The notes: generated from the letters alone by a model not told the origin. DNA of 64,000 nt from ZC4RG30 sp046347045 (GCA_046347045.1 JAXMGX010000004.1:124001-188000); one strand, 5' to 3'; shown: positions 32,977-41,962, counted from the stretch's first letter. Program-made: numbers and translations.

Positions 32977-34025
32977 TTCAAACTCTCCAGCACGCGGTCG
33001 TTCTGCTCCGGCGTGCCCACGGAAATGCGCAGCGACCGCGGCAGCGCGGGCTGTCGCACGTCGCGGATGATGAGGCCGGCCTTGCGCACGCGCGCAAGCA
33101 CTTCGTCAGGCGCGGTGCTGTCCACCAGCAGGAAGTTCGCATCGCTGGGCCACACCTTGCTGATCAGCGGCGAGCGGGCAAGGCCTTCGGCCAGCCGCGT
33201 GCGTTCGCGCAGCAGCGCCGCCGAGCGGGCACGCATGCGCTCCACCGCGGCGGGTTCCAGCAGTGGTGTCACCGCTTCCACCGTGAGTTCGGTGATGGCG
33301 TAGGGCGGAATCACCTTGCGGGCCAGCGCGATGACCTCGGGCGACGCAAGCAGTGCACCCACGCGCGCGCCAGCCAGGCCATGCGCCTTCGACAGCGTCT
33401 TCAGGATTGCCAGACCCGGCACTTCCTTCAACCAGCGACACAGACTCTCCACCGGCGCGAAGTCGATGTAGGCCTCGTCCACCACCAGCAGCGCGCGCGG
33501 CGCCAGCGTGCGCGCGATGCGCAGCAGTTGCTCCGGTGGAACCACGTTGGCCGTGGGATTGTTGGGCGAGCACACGAACACCAGTTTGGTGTTGTCGTCC
33601 ACGCGCGCCAGCAGCGCCGCCTCATCCAGCGCAAAGCCGGCATCGGCCTGCAGCGGCACCGCGCGCACCTGCGCGCCCTGGATGCGGGCTGCCACGCCAT
33701 ACATGCCGAAGGTGGGCGGGCAGAGAATGACGTTGTCCACGCCCGCCCGGCAGTACACGCGCATCAGGAGGTCGATGGCCTCATCGCTGCCGCGGCCGAC
33801 CAGAACCTGGTTCGCATCCACGCCATAGAGCCGCGCCAGTCCCTGCACCAGCGCCGGCGGCTGCGGTTCCGGGTAACGGTTCAGGCCCGCAGCCGACGCA
33901 TCGCCCTCCACACGCCAGGGCAGCTCATTCGCATGCATGCGCGTCAGCGAGGGTTCCCAAGCGGCATGGCTGTACGGCGCCAGTGCCTGGATGTCCGGCC
34001 GCGCGCGATCCACCAGCCAGCTCAT
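32973..34025 (-). CDS. hisC: Histidinol-phosphate aminotransferase
   Basis: A 350-residue PLP fold I aminotransferase converting imidazole acetol phosphate to histidinol phosphate. LNRYPEPQPPALV, VGRGSDEAIDLLMRVY, SPNNPTANVV, VVDEAYIDF and the PLP-Lys motif KTLSKAHGLAGARVG are all visible. Starts and stops overlap neighbours by four bases on both sides (hisD upstream, hisB downstream). Confidence 0.96.
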   Translation of the reverse strand: MSWLVDRARPDIQALAPYSHAAWEPSLTRMHANELPWRVEGDASAAGLNRYPEPQPPALVQGLARLYGVDANQVLVGRGSDEAIDLLMRVYCRAGVDNVILCPPTFGMYGVAARIQGAQVRAVPLQADAGFALDEAALLARVDDNTKLVFVCSPNNPTANVVPPEQLLRIARTLAPRALLVVDEAYIDFAPVESLCRWLKEVPGLAILKTLSKAHGLAGARVGALLASPEVIALARKVIPPYAITELTVEAVTPLLEPAAVERMRARSAALLRERTRLAEGLARSPLISKVWPSDANFLLVDSTAPDEVLARVRKAGLIIRDVRQPALPRSLRISVGTPEQNDRVLESLK

Positions 34026-35335
34026 GACCGGCTCGCCAGCGTTTCAAGCCGCAGCGTCACCGCACGTGCGTGCGCATCCAGTCCCTCGAGGCTGGCCAGC
34101 GTTTCGGCCACGGGGCCCAGCGCGCGCAGTCCGTCGGCGGTGAGTTCCTGCACCGTCATCCGCTTCTGGAAGTCCGTGATCGACAGGCCGCTGTAGGCGA
34201 GCGCGTAGCCGTAGGTGGGCAGCACGTGGTTGGTTCCGGAGCAGTAGTCGCCCATGGATTCCGGCGACCAGGCGCCGAGGAACACCGAGCCCGCGTTCAG
34301 GATGCCATCGAGCAGTGTCCGCGGGTCGCGCGTCTGCACGATGAGATGCTCAGGTGCGTAGTCATTGGAGACCGCCACGGCCGTGGCGATGTCCTGCACC
34401 ACGATGGCCCGGCAATTGGCAGCCGACTGCGCCAGGATGCCGCCGCGCGACAACGTGCGCTTCTGGCGCTCGAACTCATCCGCAACTGCTGTGGCCAGTG
34501 CAGCCGAATCCGTCACCAGAATGGCCTGCGCGCGCACATCGTGCTCGGCCTGCGCCAGCAGATCCGACGCCACGAAGGCGGCGTTGGCCTGGTCATCGGC
34601 AATCACCAGCACTTCGGAAGGCCCCGCGGGCAGGTCGCAGGCTGCGCCATTCGGATCCGCTGCCACGATCTGCTTGGCGGCAGTGGTCAGTGCCGTGCCG
34701 GGTCCGAAAATCTTGTCCACCTTGGGCACCGAGCGCGTGCCATATGCCATGGCCGCCACGGCCTGCGCGCCGCCGGCCTTGAACACCTGGGTCACGCCGC
34801 AGCGGCGCGCCGCCGCCAGCACCGCAGCGTTGGCGCGCCCATCGGCTGCCGGCGGCGTGCACAGCACGCGCTGCGGGCAGCCCACCAGCAGCGCCGGCAC
34901 GGCCACCATGATCACGGTGGAGGGCAGGGGCGCGGAGCCGGCGGGCACGTACAATCCCACGGCGGGAATCGGCCGATACAGCCGCTCACAGTGCACGCCG
35001 GGCATCACCTCCATCGACAGCGGCGCGGCAAGCTGCGCGGCGTGGAATCGCCGCACATTGTCGATGGCGGTTTCGATGGCCGCGATCTGCCGCGCTTCGA
35101 GCTGCGTTTCGGCGTGATCGAATTCCGCCTGGCTCACCGCCAGCGACGACAGCTTCGCGCGATCGAAGCGCTCGGCAAAGGCCAGCAGCGCCGCATCGCC
35201 CTCCTTGCGCACTTCGCGGATGATGGAGCGTGCCAGCGTTTCGATGTCGCCGGCCGCGTCGAGCTGCGGCCGCGACAGCGCCTCGCGCCGCTCGGCCGCA
35301 TCGAGTGAATTCCAGTGGAGAACCTGCATCTTCAT
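34022..35335 (-). CDS. hisD: Histidinol dehydrogenase
   Basis: A 437-residue Zn-dependent NAD enzyme that oxidises histidinol to histidine in two steps. Family motifs are YVPAGSAPLPSTVIM, GAQAVAAMAYGT, KIFGPGTALTTAAKQ, ACDLPAGPSEVLVIAD, LLAQAEHD and the C-terminal GTNHVLPTYGYALAYSGLS. The ATG at 35335 starts one base after the hisG stop; a second in-frame ATG (35329) would remove two residues. Confidence 0.96.
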   Translation of the reverse strand: MKMQVLHWNSLDAAERREALSRPQLDAAGDIETLARSIIREVRKEGDAALLAFAERFDRAKLSSLAVSQAEFDHAETQLEARQIAAIETAIDNVRRFHAAQLAAPLSMEVMPGVHCERLYRPIPAVGLYVPAGSAPLPSTVIMVAVPALLVGCPQRVLCTPPAADGRANAAVLAAARRCGVTQVFKAGGAQAVAAMAYGTRSVPKVDKIFGPGTALTTAAKQIVAADPNGAACDLPAGPSEVLVIADDQANAAFVASDLLAQAEHDVRAQAILVTDSAALATAVADEFERQKRTLSRGGILAQSAANCRAIVVQDIATAVAVSNDYAPEHLIVQTRDPRTLLDGILNAGSVFLGAWSPESMGDYCSGTNHVLPTYGYALAYSGLSITDFQKRMTVQELTADGLRALGPVAETLASLEGLDAHARAVTLRLETLASRS

Positions 35336-35336
35336 T

Positions 35337-36242
35337 TCAGGCCAGCATCTTTTCCACCGGCAGCACCAGCATGGCACTGGCGCCGGCGGCCTTCAGGCTT
35401 TCGAGCGTTTCCCAGAACACGTTTTCGCGACACACCGCATGCACCGCCACCTTGTCGGTCGAGCCTTCCAGCGGAATGATCGTCGGCGATTCGCTGCCAG
35501 GCAGCAGTTCGCGGATGCGCGGCAGCGCCGCGCGCGGCGCGTGCAGCATGATGTACTTGCTTTCCTTCACCTGCTCCACGCCATCGAGGCGCAGCAGCAA
35601 CCGCGAGATCCAGTCCTCCTTGAACTTCGACAGCGCCATGGGCGTGCGGATCAGCACTACCTGGCTGTTCAGTATGGTGTGCACTTCGCGCAGGTGATTG
35701 GCCTGCAGCGTGGAGCCCGATGACACCAGATCGCAGATCAGGTCCGCCCGCCCCAGCCGCGGCGCGATCTCCACCGCGCCGGACAGCGTGACGATCTCGG
35801 CCTTGATGCCGTTCTTCTGCAGGAAGTCCGCCAGCATTGCAGGGTAGGTCGTTGCGATGCGCAGCCCCGCGATGGAGGAAAGGTCCTTCCACGCCATGCC
35901 CTCGGGCACCGCCAGCGACAGGCGGCAGTGGCCGAAGTCCAGTCGGCGCAGTATCTCGAAACGGGCGGCCGCGCCGCGCGCAGCCATTTCCAGCCGCCGC
36001 TCCTCCAGCACATTCAGGCCCACGAGGCCCAGATCGCAGACGTCTTCCTGCACCAGGTCGGGAATGTCGTCATCGCGCACGAACAGCACGTCGAGCGGCA
36101 GGTTCTCGCCGAAGCCCATGAGCTGGTCCTTGCCGCGCGAGAGCTTCAGGCCGCAGCGCGCCAGCAGGTCGAGCGAATGATCCGTCAGCCGTCCGGACTT
36201 CTGCACGGCCAGCTTCAGGCGGGTTTCCTTGTCGATGCTCAC
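35337..36242 (-). CDS. hisG: ATP phosphoribosyltransferase, long form
   Basis: A 301-residue committing enzyme of histidine synthesis. Its length and C-terminal ~80-residue extension show the long form, with its own ACT-like feedback domain and no HisZ needed. Motifs: LKLAVQKSGRLTDHSLDLL, FVRDDDIPDLVQEDVCDLG (first part), AEIVTLSGAVEIAPRLG and DLVSSGSTLQANHL (phosphoribosyl site). It starts at GTG 36242, overlapping the regulator stop as GTGA. Confidence 0.96.
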   Translation of the reverse strand: MSIDKETRLKLAVQKSGRLTDHSLDLLARCGLKLSRGKDQLMGFGENLPLDVLFVRDDDIPDLVQEDVCDLGLVGLNVLEERRLEMAARGAAARFEILRRLDFGHCRLSLAVPEGMAWKDLSSIAGLRIATTYPAMLADFLQKNGIKAEIVTLSGAVEIAPRLGRADLICDLVSSGSTLQANHLREVHTILNSQVVLIRTPMALSKFKEDWISRLLLRLDGVEQVKESKYIMLHAPRAALPRIRELLPGSESPTIIPLEGSTDKVAVHAVCRENVFWETLESLKAAGASAMLVLPVEKMLA

Positions 36243-36547
36243 AGGTTCTCCAGGCGCTTCACGGCCAGCGCATAACCACCGGCGCCGGTGGCGAGGTAAC
36301 GCGCCACGCGGCCGATGGTGGTGACGCTGACGCCGGTGATGCGGTGTATCTCGCGGTAGGGCAGTTGTTGCTGCAGATATTCCACCACCGCCCAGCGGTC
36401 GGCCATGGCCTGCAGCTCGGCGGGGGTGCAAAGGTCTTTCAGGAAGGCGCGCAGTTCCTCGGGCGTGCGCTGCGTGAGCATCGCCGCCACCAGGTTGCGT
36501 TCGGTCTGCGCCTCGTGGCGCGGCGAGAACTGGCGGTTGGTCTTCAT
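36239..36547 (-). CDS. TrpR/YerC-family regulator heading the his operon
   Basis: A 102-residue TrpR-like repressor: LCTPAELQAMADRWAVVEYL followed by the helix-turn-helix LPYREIHRITGVSVTTIGRVARYL. The ATG at 36547 gives MKTNRQFSPRHEAQTER. It is the first gene of the his operon and overlaps hisG as GTGA. TrpR-family proteins in this place are thought to repress histidine genes in response to histidine in related gammaproteobacteria. Here that is supported by a TrpR-like palindrome immediately upstream. The regulator role is inference from family and site. Confidence 0.88.
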   Translation of the reverse strand: MKTNRQFSPRHEAQTERNLVAAMLTQRTPEELRAFLKDLCTPAELQAMADRWAVVEYLQQQLPYREIHRITGVSVTTIGRVARYLATGAGGYALAVKRLENL

Positions 36548-36550
36548 GGT

Positions 36551-36574
36551 AATGTAATAGCACGCTAACACATT
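36551..36574 (-). promoter_or_regulatory. TrpR-like operator overlapping the his promoter -10
   Basis: A 24-bp inverted repeat with 9 of 12 pairs complementary and the core TAGCACGCTA (36558-36567). The central 18 bases (36554-36571) place TAG and CTA exactly where the E. coli trp operator has them. On the minus strand an extended -10, TGCTATTAC (TATTAC at 36559-36554), lies inside it and only six bases before the start codon, so binding would block RNA polymerase directly. Confidence 0.7.
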
Positions 36575-36679
36575 GGAACGCGCGGCGATAGCCCCGTGCG
36601 CACGGCGGGGGCGGGTCCGGCCGGGCGCGGTCCCCGTGCTATCTGTCCCGCGCTACCCTAAAATCCAGCGTCCAATTCC

Positions 36680-37678
36680 ATGTCCAACGAGTCGACCATG
36701 GCGCCCCAAGAAGGCGTCCTAGCCATCAACACCCCCGTCCGCCTGCATCACGGCGGCACCCTGGATTCCCTGCGCATCGGCTGGAGCCTCGCTGGCGAGG
36801 CTGGGCAGCCCGTGGTGCTGGCCCTGGGCGGAATTTCGGCCTCCCGGCAGGTGTTCGACCCCGCCGGCGGCCGCAACGGCTGGTGGCACGAGATCGTGGG
36901 TCCGGGCAAGGCGCTCGACACCCAGCGCGTGGCCGTGCTCGGCATGGATTACATCGGCGCCAGCGGCACCAGCACCGGACCTGCTGCCGGCGGCAGTTTT
37001 CCCGGCATTTCCAGCTACGACCAGGCCGATGCCATCCTGCGCGTGCTGGATCACCTGGGAATCGCGAAGCTGGCCGCAATTGTCGGTGCCTCGTACGGTG
37101 GCATGGTGGCGCTGGCCTTCGGTGAGCGCTATCCGCAGCGCGTCGAACGGCTGATCGTCATCAGCGCCGCCGACCAGCCACATCCGATGGCCACTGCCTG
37201 GCGCAGCGTCCAGCGCAACATCGCGCGGCTGGGCCTGGCCTGCGGCTGTTCCACGCAGGCGCTGGAGCTGGCGCGTGCGCTGGCCATGTCCACCTACCGC
37301 AGTCCCGAGGAATTCGCCGCACGCTTCCGCGCCGCGCCGCAGATGACCGGCGATCGCCCCGTGTTCCCGGTGGAGGAATACCTCGCGGCACGCGGCCGTG
37401 ACTATGCCGCACGCACGCGGCCCGAATCCTTCATCTGCCTGTCCGAATCCATCGACCTGCATCAGGTGAACGCCACGCGCATCCCCGTGCGCACCGAGGT
37501 GGTGGCCGTGCGCGAGGACCAGCTCGTGCCCATCGCCGACATGCGCGCGCTCACCGCGCGGCTGCCCGACGCGCGGCTACATGAGTTTTCCTCGCTGCTG
37601 GGTCATGATGCCTTCCTGAAGGAAGCCGAGCAGCTGCGTGCCGTGCTCGCATTGGTTTATCCCGGAGAATCCCCTTGA
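36680..37678 (+). CDS. metX: Homoserine O-acyltransferase, MetX type (probably succinyl)
   Basis: A 332-residue alpha/beta-hydrolase enzyme that activates homoserine for methionine synthesis. The nucleophile elbow is GASYGGMVALAF; the Asp and His of the triad are in AVREDQLVPIADM and SLLGHDAFLKEAEQL. Being 332 residues it is shorter than classical acetyl-type MetX (about 375). In Xanthomonadales relatives such MetX enzymes use succinyl-CoA, and the cystathionine gamma-synthase next door fits that. The ATG at 36680 has no Shine-Dalgarno, and TAAAAT (36659-36664) lies 15 bases before it, so the leader is very short. Divergent from the his operon. Confidence 0.88.
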   Translation: MSNESTMAPQEGVLAINTPVRLHHGGTLDSLRIGWSLAGEAGQPVVLALGGISASRQVFDPAGGRNGWWHEIVGPGKALDTQRVAVLGMDYIGASGTSTGPAAGGSFPGISSYDQADAILRVLDHLGIAKLAAIVGASYGGMVALAFGERYPQRVERLIVISAADQPHPMATAWRSVQRNIARLGLACGCSTQALELARALAMSTYRSPEEFAARFRAAPQMTGDRPVFPVEEYLAARGRDYAARTRPESFICLSESIDLHQVNATRIPVRTEVVAVREDQLVPIADMRALTARLPDARLHEFSSLLGHDAFLKEAEQLRAVLALVYPGESP

Positions 37679-38835
37679 GCGACCGCCCCACATTCACCAC
37701 GCGCTCGGTGCGCGCCGGCCTGGAATCCGACGACGTCACCGGCGCCGTGGTACCACCCATCCACCTTTCCTCCACCTATGCCTTCCGCGGCTACGGCGAC
37801 AAGCGCGCCTACGACTACTCGCGCTCGGGCAATCCCACCCGCGACCTGCTGGGCAATGCGCTGGCGGATCTGGAAGGCGGCGCGGGCGGCATCATCACCG
37901 GCACCGGCATGGGCGCCATCACGCTGGTGGGTCACCTGCTGCCGCAGGGTGCACGCATCGTTGCGCCTCATGACTGCTACGGTGGCACGTTCCGCCTGTT
38001 CACCGCCTGGAACAAGCGCAACGAGCTGAAGGTGGATTTCGTGCGCTTCGCCGATGAAGCCGCGCTCGATGCGGCGCTTGCGCAGAAGACCGACATGCTG
38101 TGGATCGAAACCCCCAGCAATCCGCTGCTGCGCATCACCGATATCGCGGGCCTGGCGAAGAAAGTGAAAGGCAAGGGCACGCTGGTGGTGGTGGACAACA
38201 CCTTCCTGTCGCCGGCATGGCAGCGCCCCATCGAACTGGGCGCGGACATCGTGGTGCATTCCACCACCAAGTACATCAACGGCCACAGCGACGTGGTCGG
38301 CGGCGCGGCGATCTCCGCGACGAAGGAACTGCACGAGCAGGTGGGCTGGTGGGCCAACTGCCTGGGTCTCACCGCCAGTGCCTTCGACAGCTTCCTCACG
38401 CTGCGCGGCCTGCGCACACTGGAGGCGCGTCTGGCGGTCCATGGCCGCAATGCGCAGCAACTGGCCGAGTGGCTGGTGAAGCAGCCCGGCGTGCGCAAGG
38501 TGTACTACCCGGGCCTGGCCTCGCATCCCGGGCATGAGTTGGCGAAACGACAGCAGAAGGGCTTCGGCGCCATCGTCACCTTCGAACTGGAAGGCGGCGA
38601 GAACGCCGTGCGCCGCTTCGTGAAGGGGCTGGAATTCTTCTCGCTGGCCGAATCGCTCGGCGGCGTGGAAAGCCTGGTGGCGCATCCGGCGTCGATGACG
38701 CATGCGGCGATGGCGCCGGAGGCGCGCGCGGCTGCGGGGCTGGTCGATGGCCTGCTCAGGCTGTCCATCGGCATCGAATCGGTCGAGGACCTGCAGCGGG
38801 ATCTCGACGCGGGGCTCAAGCGGGCGAGAGGCTAG
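37675..38835 (+). CDS. metB: Cystathionine gamma-synthase (Cys/Met PLP enzyme)
   Basis: A 386-residue PLP enzyme of the Cys/Met metabolism family that joins O-acylhomoserine with cysteine. Seen are PPIHLSSTYAFRG, YSRSGNPTR, ETPSNPLLRITDI, VDNTFLSPAWQRPIELGADI and the PLP-Lys motif HSTTKYINGHSDVVGG; LGGVESLVAHPASMTHA lies near the end. It starts at TTG 37675, overlapping the metX TGA as TTGA, a weak start that relies on coupling. O-succinylhomoserine sulfhydrylase or cystathionine gamma-lyase cannot be excluded by sequence alone, though operon context favours MetB. Confidence 0.9.
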   Translation: MSDRPTFTTRSVRAGLESDDVTGAVVPPIHLSSTYAFRGYGDKRAYDYSRSGNPTRDLLGNALADLEGGAGGIITGTGMGAITLVGHLLPQGARIVAPHDCYGGTFRLFTAWNKRNELKVDFVRFADEAALDAALAQKTDMLWIETPSNPLLRITDIAGLAKKVKGKGTLVVVDNTFLSPAWQRPIELGADIVVHSTTKYINGHSDVVGGAAISATKELHEQVGWWANCLGLTASAFDSFLTLRGLRTLEARLAVHGRNAQQLAEWLVKQPGVRKVYYPGLASHPGHELAKRQQKGFGAIVTFELEGGENAVRRFVKGLEFFSLAESLGGVESLVAHPASMTHAAMAPEARAAAGLVDGLLRLSIGIESVEDLQRDLDAGLKRARG

Positions 38836-38883
38836 ACCTCGTCGAGGTCCGGATCCCAGCGGCCGAAGTGCCGCGGCAGGCGG

Positions 38884-39858
38884 TCATTGCGCCGGGCTCG
38901 AGGTTCCCGCAGGCAGCGACGAGCATTCATAGGCAAGCAGATGCGCATAGGCAGCCTGCAGCATGGTCACGGATTGCCCCAGCTGCCGGCCCCGCCGCAG
39001 CATGTCTCCAACCAGATGATCCGCTTCCACGCGCCGGCCGGCTTCGATGTCGCGCAGCATCGAAGCCTTGAAGGGCGAACCCGTCGCGCACAGCGTGCGG
39101 GCGGCGAAATCAGCGTTGGTATCGCTCACCGGGTGTCCCGCCGCGCGGGCAATCGACTGGCACTCGTCCAGCAGCCGACGAGCCACTGCTTCGCCCTCGG
39201 GGCTGGCAACGATGTCGCCAACGCTGGCGCGCATCAGGCAGGTGAGCGAGGCGCCGGCCGCCATGAAGGCGAACTTGCCCCACAGGTCGTCCAGGATGTT
39301 CGCGCTGCAATGAGACTTGAAGGATGCGCGTGCCAGCTGCGCCGCAATGCGCGCACAGCGGTCGGGTGATGCGCCGGCGTCGCGCTCGCCGAAGGTGAGC
39401 GACTGCAAGTGGTTGAAGTGCTCGATTTCGCCTGCGGCATTGAGCGCCACGCTGATATGGCACAGCCCGCCCAGCACCTGCTGCGGGCCGAAGGCGGCGT
39501 CGAGCGCGTCGTAGTGTGCAAGGCCATTCAGCAGCGGCAGCAGGGCCACGCCGGGCCGACGCATCGCGGGCGCGATGGCTTGCATCGCCGCGGCCAGATC
39601 GTAGCCCTTGCAGCTGAGCAGGATCAGGTCGTAGTCGGGCGTGAGCGCGGAGCCTTCGACTACCGGCACCGGAAGCCGCGCATCGCCCAGCGGGCTTCGG
39701 ATCACCAGTCCATTGGTCCGCAGTCGCGCGGCGCGGGCGGGGCGCACCAGGAACGTCACATCGCAGCCCGCCTGCGCGAGGCGGCCGCCGAAGTAACCGC
39801 CGGTGCCGCCGGCGCCAAGTACCAGGATGCGCATGGATTGGGGGAACGTTTGCGTCAT
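38884..39858 (-). CDS. panE: 2-dehydropantoate 2-reductase
   Basis: A 324-residue NADP-dependent reductase of the ketopantoate family. The Rossmann motif is ILVLGAGGTGGYFGGRLAQAG; LLSCKGYDLAAAM, LLPLLNGLAHYDAL, NILDDLWGKFAFMAA (with the catalytic Lys) and the C-terminal PFKASMLRDIEAGRRVEAD are family motifs. It would supply pantoate for CoA from ketopantoate, itself made from the valine precursor 2-ketoisovalerate, so its place at the end of the branched-chain operon makes sense. The ATG at 39858 overlaps the pyrD stop as ATGA. ATG at 39834 (MRILVLG) is an alternative start. Confidence 0.9.
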   Translation of the reverse strand: MTQTFPQSMRILVLGAGGTGGYFGGRLAQAGCDVTFLVRPARAARLRTNGLVIRSPLGDARLPVPVVEGSALTPDYDLILLSCKGYDLAAAMQAIAPAMRRPGVALLPLLNGLAHYDALDAAFGPQQVLGGLCHISVALNAAGEIEHFNHLQSLTFGERDAGASPDRCARIAAQLARASFKSHCSANILDDLWGKFAFMAAGASLTCLMRASVGDIVASPEGEAVARRLLDECQSIARAAGHPVSDTNADFAARTLCATGSPFKASMLRDIEAGRRVEADHLVGDMLRRGRQLGQSVTMLQAAYAHLLAYECSSLPAGTSSPAQ

Positions 39859-40880
39859 GATGTCGATCCGCTTGCCAGGGTTTGACCGTTCAAGTGGGCG
39901 TCCGTGCACTGTCGTATCAGCCGCGGACCCTTGTAGACGAGTCCCGTGTACAGCTGGACGAGGTCCGCCCCCGCGGACCGCATCGCCTGCGCGGTGGCGG
40001 GGCTGTCGATCCCGCCGACGCCGATTATCGGAAATGCGGGACCGAGCCGCGACCGCAAGCGGGAGATGGCTGTGAGCGAGAGTTCCCGAAGCGGCGGACC
40101 ACTCAGTCCTCCTGCAGGTGCATCGCAGGCAACTGGTGGCGGCCGTTGCACGGTGGAGTTCGTGGCGATCACACCGTCGAAACGGGCAGCCTGGAGTGAG
40201 CGTGCCACGGACTCCATCGTTGCCACGTCCAGATCCGGGGATATCTTCAGCAGCAGAGGGGGGCTGCGACCGGTCGCTTTTCGCCCCGATTCGCGCTCCT
40301 CGACAAGCGCCGCCAGCAGGGGCGCCAGCTTCGAGGGTTCGTGCAGCTCCCGCAGCGCCTCGGTATTCGGCGAAGAAATGTTCACGGCGATGTAGTCGGC
40401 AACCGCCTGAAATCCCCTCAGGCAGGCCACATAGTCATCCACTGCGGACGTGAGCGGCGTGTCGGCGTTCTTGCCGATATTCACGCCCAGCATGCCCGTG
40501 GACGGGCGGCGGCCCCGCAGACGTCCTGCAATCTTGTCGATGCCATCATTGGGAAAACCCAGTGCATTGATGAGGGCGTGTTGCCGCCGCAGCCGGAACA
40601 AGCGCGGGCGCGGCCGCCCGGGTTGCGCGCGCGGCGTGACCGTGCCTATCTCGATGAAGCCAAATCCCAGGCGCCACAAGCCATCAATCGCCACGGCATT
40701 CTTGTCGAAGCCCGCGGCCAGCCCCACGCGATTCGGAAACCGGAGTCCCATCACTTCGACGGGATCCGTTGCGGGCTCGCGCGAAGGCAGTCTGGCAGAC
40801 AGGCGCAGGGCAATGAGAACGGCGCGATGCGCTTGCTCCGGTCCAACGCAGAAGAGGAGCGGGCGTATCAGTTCGTACAC
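39855..40880 (-). CDS. pyrD: Dihydroorotate dehydrogenase (quinone), class 2
   Basis: A 341-residue FMN enzyme of pyrimidine synthesis that donates electrons to quinone at the membrane. NRVGLAAGFDKNAVAIDGL, IEIGTVTPRAQPGRPRPRLF, INALGFPNDG, AVNISSPNTEALRELHEP (catalytic Ser in SSPNT) and GVGGIDS are conserved. The N-terminal MYELIRPLLFCVGPEQAHR is the class 2 membrane-associating extension. The start is GTG at 40880, with GGAGG four to five bases upstream. It sits 17 bp after leuB in an operon otherwise devoted to branched-chain amino acids. Confidence 0.95.
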   Translation of the reverse strand: MYELIRPLLFCVGPEQAHRAVLIALRLSARLPSREPATDPVEVMGLRFPNRVGLAAGFDKNAVAIDGLWRLGFGFIEIGTVTPRAQPGRPRPRLFRLRRQHALINALGFPNDGIDKIAGRLRGRRPSTGMLGVNIGKNADTPLTSAVDDYVACLRGFQAVADYIAVNISSPNTEALRELHEPSKLAPLLAALVEERESGRKATGRSPPLLLKISPDLDVATMESVARSLQAARFDGVIATNSTVQRPPPVACDAPAGGLSGPPLRELSLTAISRLRSRLGPAFPIIGVGGIDSPATAQAMRSAGADLVQLYTGLVYKGPRLIRQCTDAHLNGQTLASGSTS

Positions 40881-40897
40881 CCGTCCTCCGATCTGGT

Positions 40898-41962
40898 TCA
40901 GGCCTTGCGGATCAGCCCGGTGATGACCGCGCCAGCATCGGCGGTGCTCACCGCCTTGCCACCCGCGGCGATATCCGCGGTGCGCAATCCCTGCTCCAGA
41001 GCCTGCGCCACGGCAGCCTCGACGGCGCGTGCTTCGGCTTCCAGCCCCAGCGAATGCCGCAGCAGCAAGGCGACGCTGAGGATGGTGCCCACGGGATTCG
41101 CGATGCCCTTGCCGGCGATGTCGGGCGCAGAGCCGTGGATGGGCTCGTAGAGCCCGCGCTTGCCATCACCCAGCGAGGCCGACGGCGACAAGCCCAGCGA
41201 CCCCGCCAGCATCGAGGCTTCATCCGTGAGGATGTCGCCGAACATGTTCTCGGTGACGATCACATCGAAATCCGCCGGTCGGCGGATCAGGTGCATGGCC
41301 GCGGAATCCACCAGGATGTGCTCCACGGCAACGCCGGGGAATTCGGCCTTCATCACTCGTGTCACCACCTCGCGCCACAGCCGCGAGGTATCGAGCACGT
41401 TCGACTTGTCGATGGAGGTGAGCTTGCGGCGTCGCGCCTGCGCCAGCCGCCCGGCCACGCGCGTGACGCGCTCCACTTCCGCCGCGCTGTAGCTGCACAG
41501 GTCGCTGGCCTCGGTGGCGGTGCGCGTCTTGGCGCCGAAGTAGATACCGCCGGTGAGTTCGCGGACGAACACCAGGTCCACGCCGCGCACCACCTCGGCC
41601 TTCAGCGTGGTGGAGTCGGCCAGGGCAGGATGCACCGCCACAGGGCGCAGGTTGGCATAAACACCCAGTTCCCTGCGCAGTCGCAGCAGGCCCGCCTCGG
41701 GCCGCAGTTTCGCGTCCGGCGCGGACCATTTCGGGCCGCCGATGGCGCCCAGCAGGATGGCGTCGCTGGCCAGGCAGCTCGCGAGCGTCGCGGCAGGCAG
41801 CGGGTCGTTGTGCCGGTCGATGGCGATGCCGCCGAAGTCACGCTCTTCCAGCGCGAACTCGTGGCCGAAGAGTTGCGCAACCTTCTGCAGCGCGCGTACG
41901 CCTTGCGCCGTGACTTCCGGACCAATGCCATCGCCACCGAGGACGGTGATCTTTGCCTTCAT
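40898..41962 (-). CDS. leuB: 3-isopropylmalate dehydrogenase
   Basis: A 354-residue NAD-dependent beta-decarboxylating dehydrogenase, third step of leucine synthesis. ITVLGGDGIGPEVTAQGVRAL, GAIGGPKWSAPDAKLRPEAGL, VRELTGGIYFGAK, ENMFGDILTDEASMLAGSLG (start of motif) and EPIHGSAPDIAGKGIANPVG are visible. The substrate loop identifies it as isopropylmalate rather than isocitrate dehydrogenase. It follows leuD by 27 bp. Confidence 0.97.
   Translation of the reverse strand: MKAKITVLGGDGIGPEVTAQGVRALQKVAQLFGHEFALEERDFGGIAIDRHNDPLPAATLASCLASDAILLGAIGGPKWSAPDAKLRPEAGLLRLRRELGVYANLRPVAVHPALADSTTLKAEVVRGVDLVFVRELTGGIYFGAKTRTATEASDLCSYSAAEVERVTRVAGRLAQARRRKLTSIDKSNVLDTSRLWREVVTRVMKAEFPGVAVEHILVDSAAMHLIRRPADFDVIVTENMFGDILTDEASMLAGSLGLSPSASLGDGKRGLYEPIHGSAPDIAGKGIANPVGTILSVALLLRHSLGLEAEARAVEAAVAQALEQGLRTADIAAGGKAVSTADAGAVITGLIRKA

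Noticed and set aside
36575..36679. Possible SAM or SAH riboswitch before metX
   Set aside because: No conserved riboswitch core is recognisable and the predicted transcript start leaves under 10 bases of leader.
38832..38930. 32-residue minus-strand ORF (MNARRCLREPRARRNDRLPR...) overlapping the panE end
   Set aside because: It overlaps panE in another frame, has no ribosome site that I can defend and no recognised homologue; kept only as a note.
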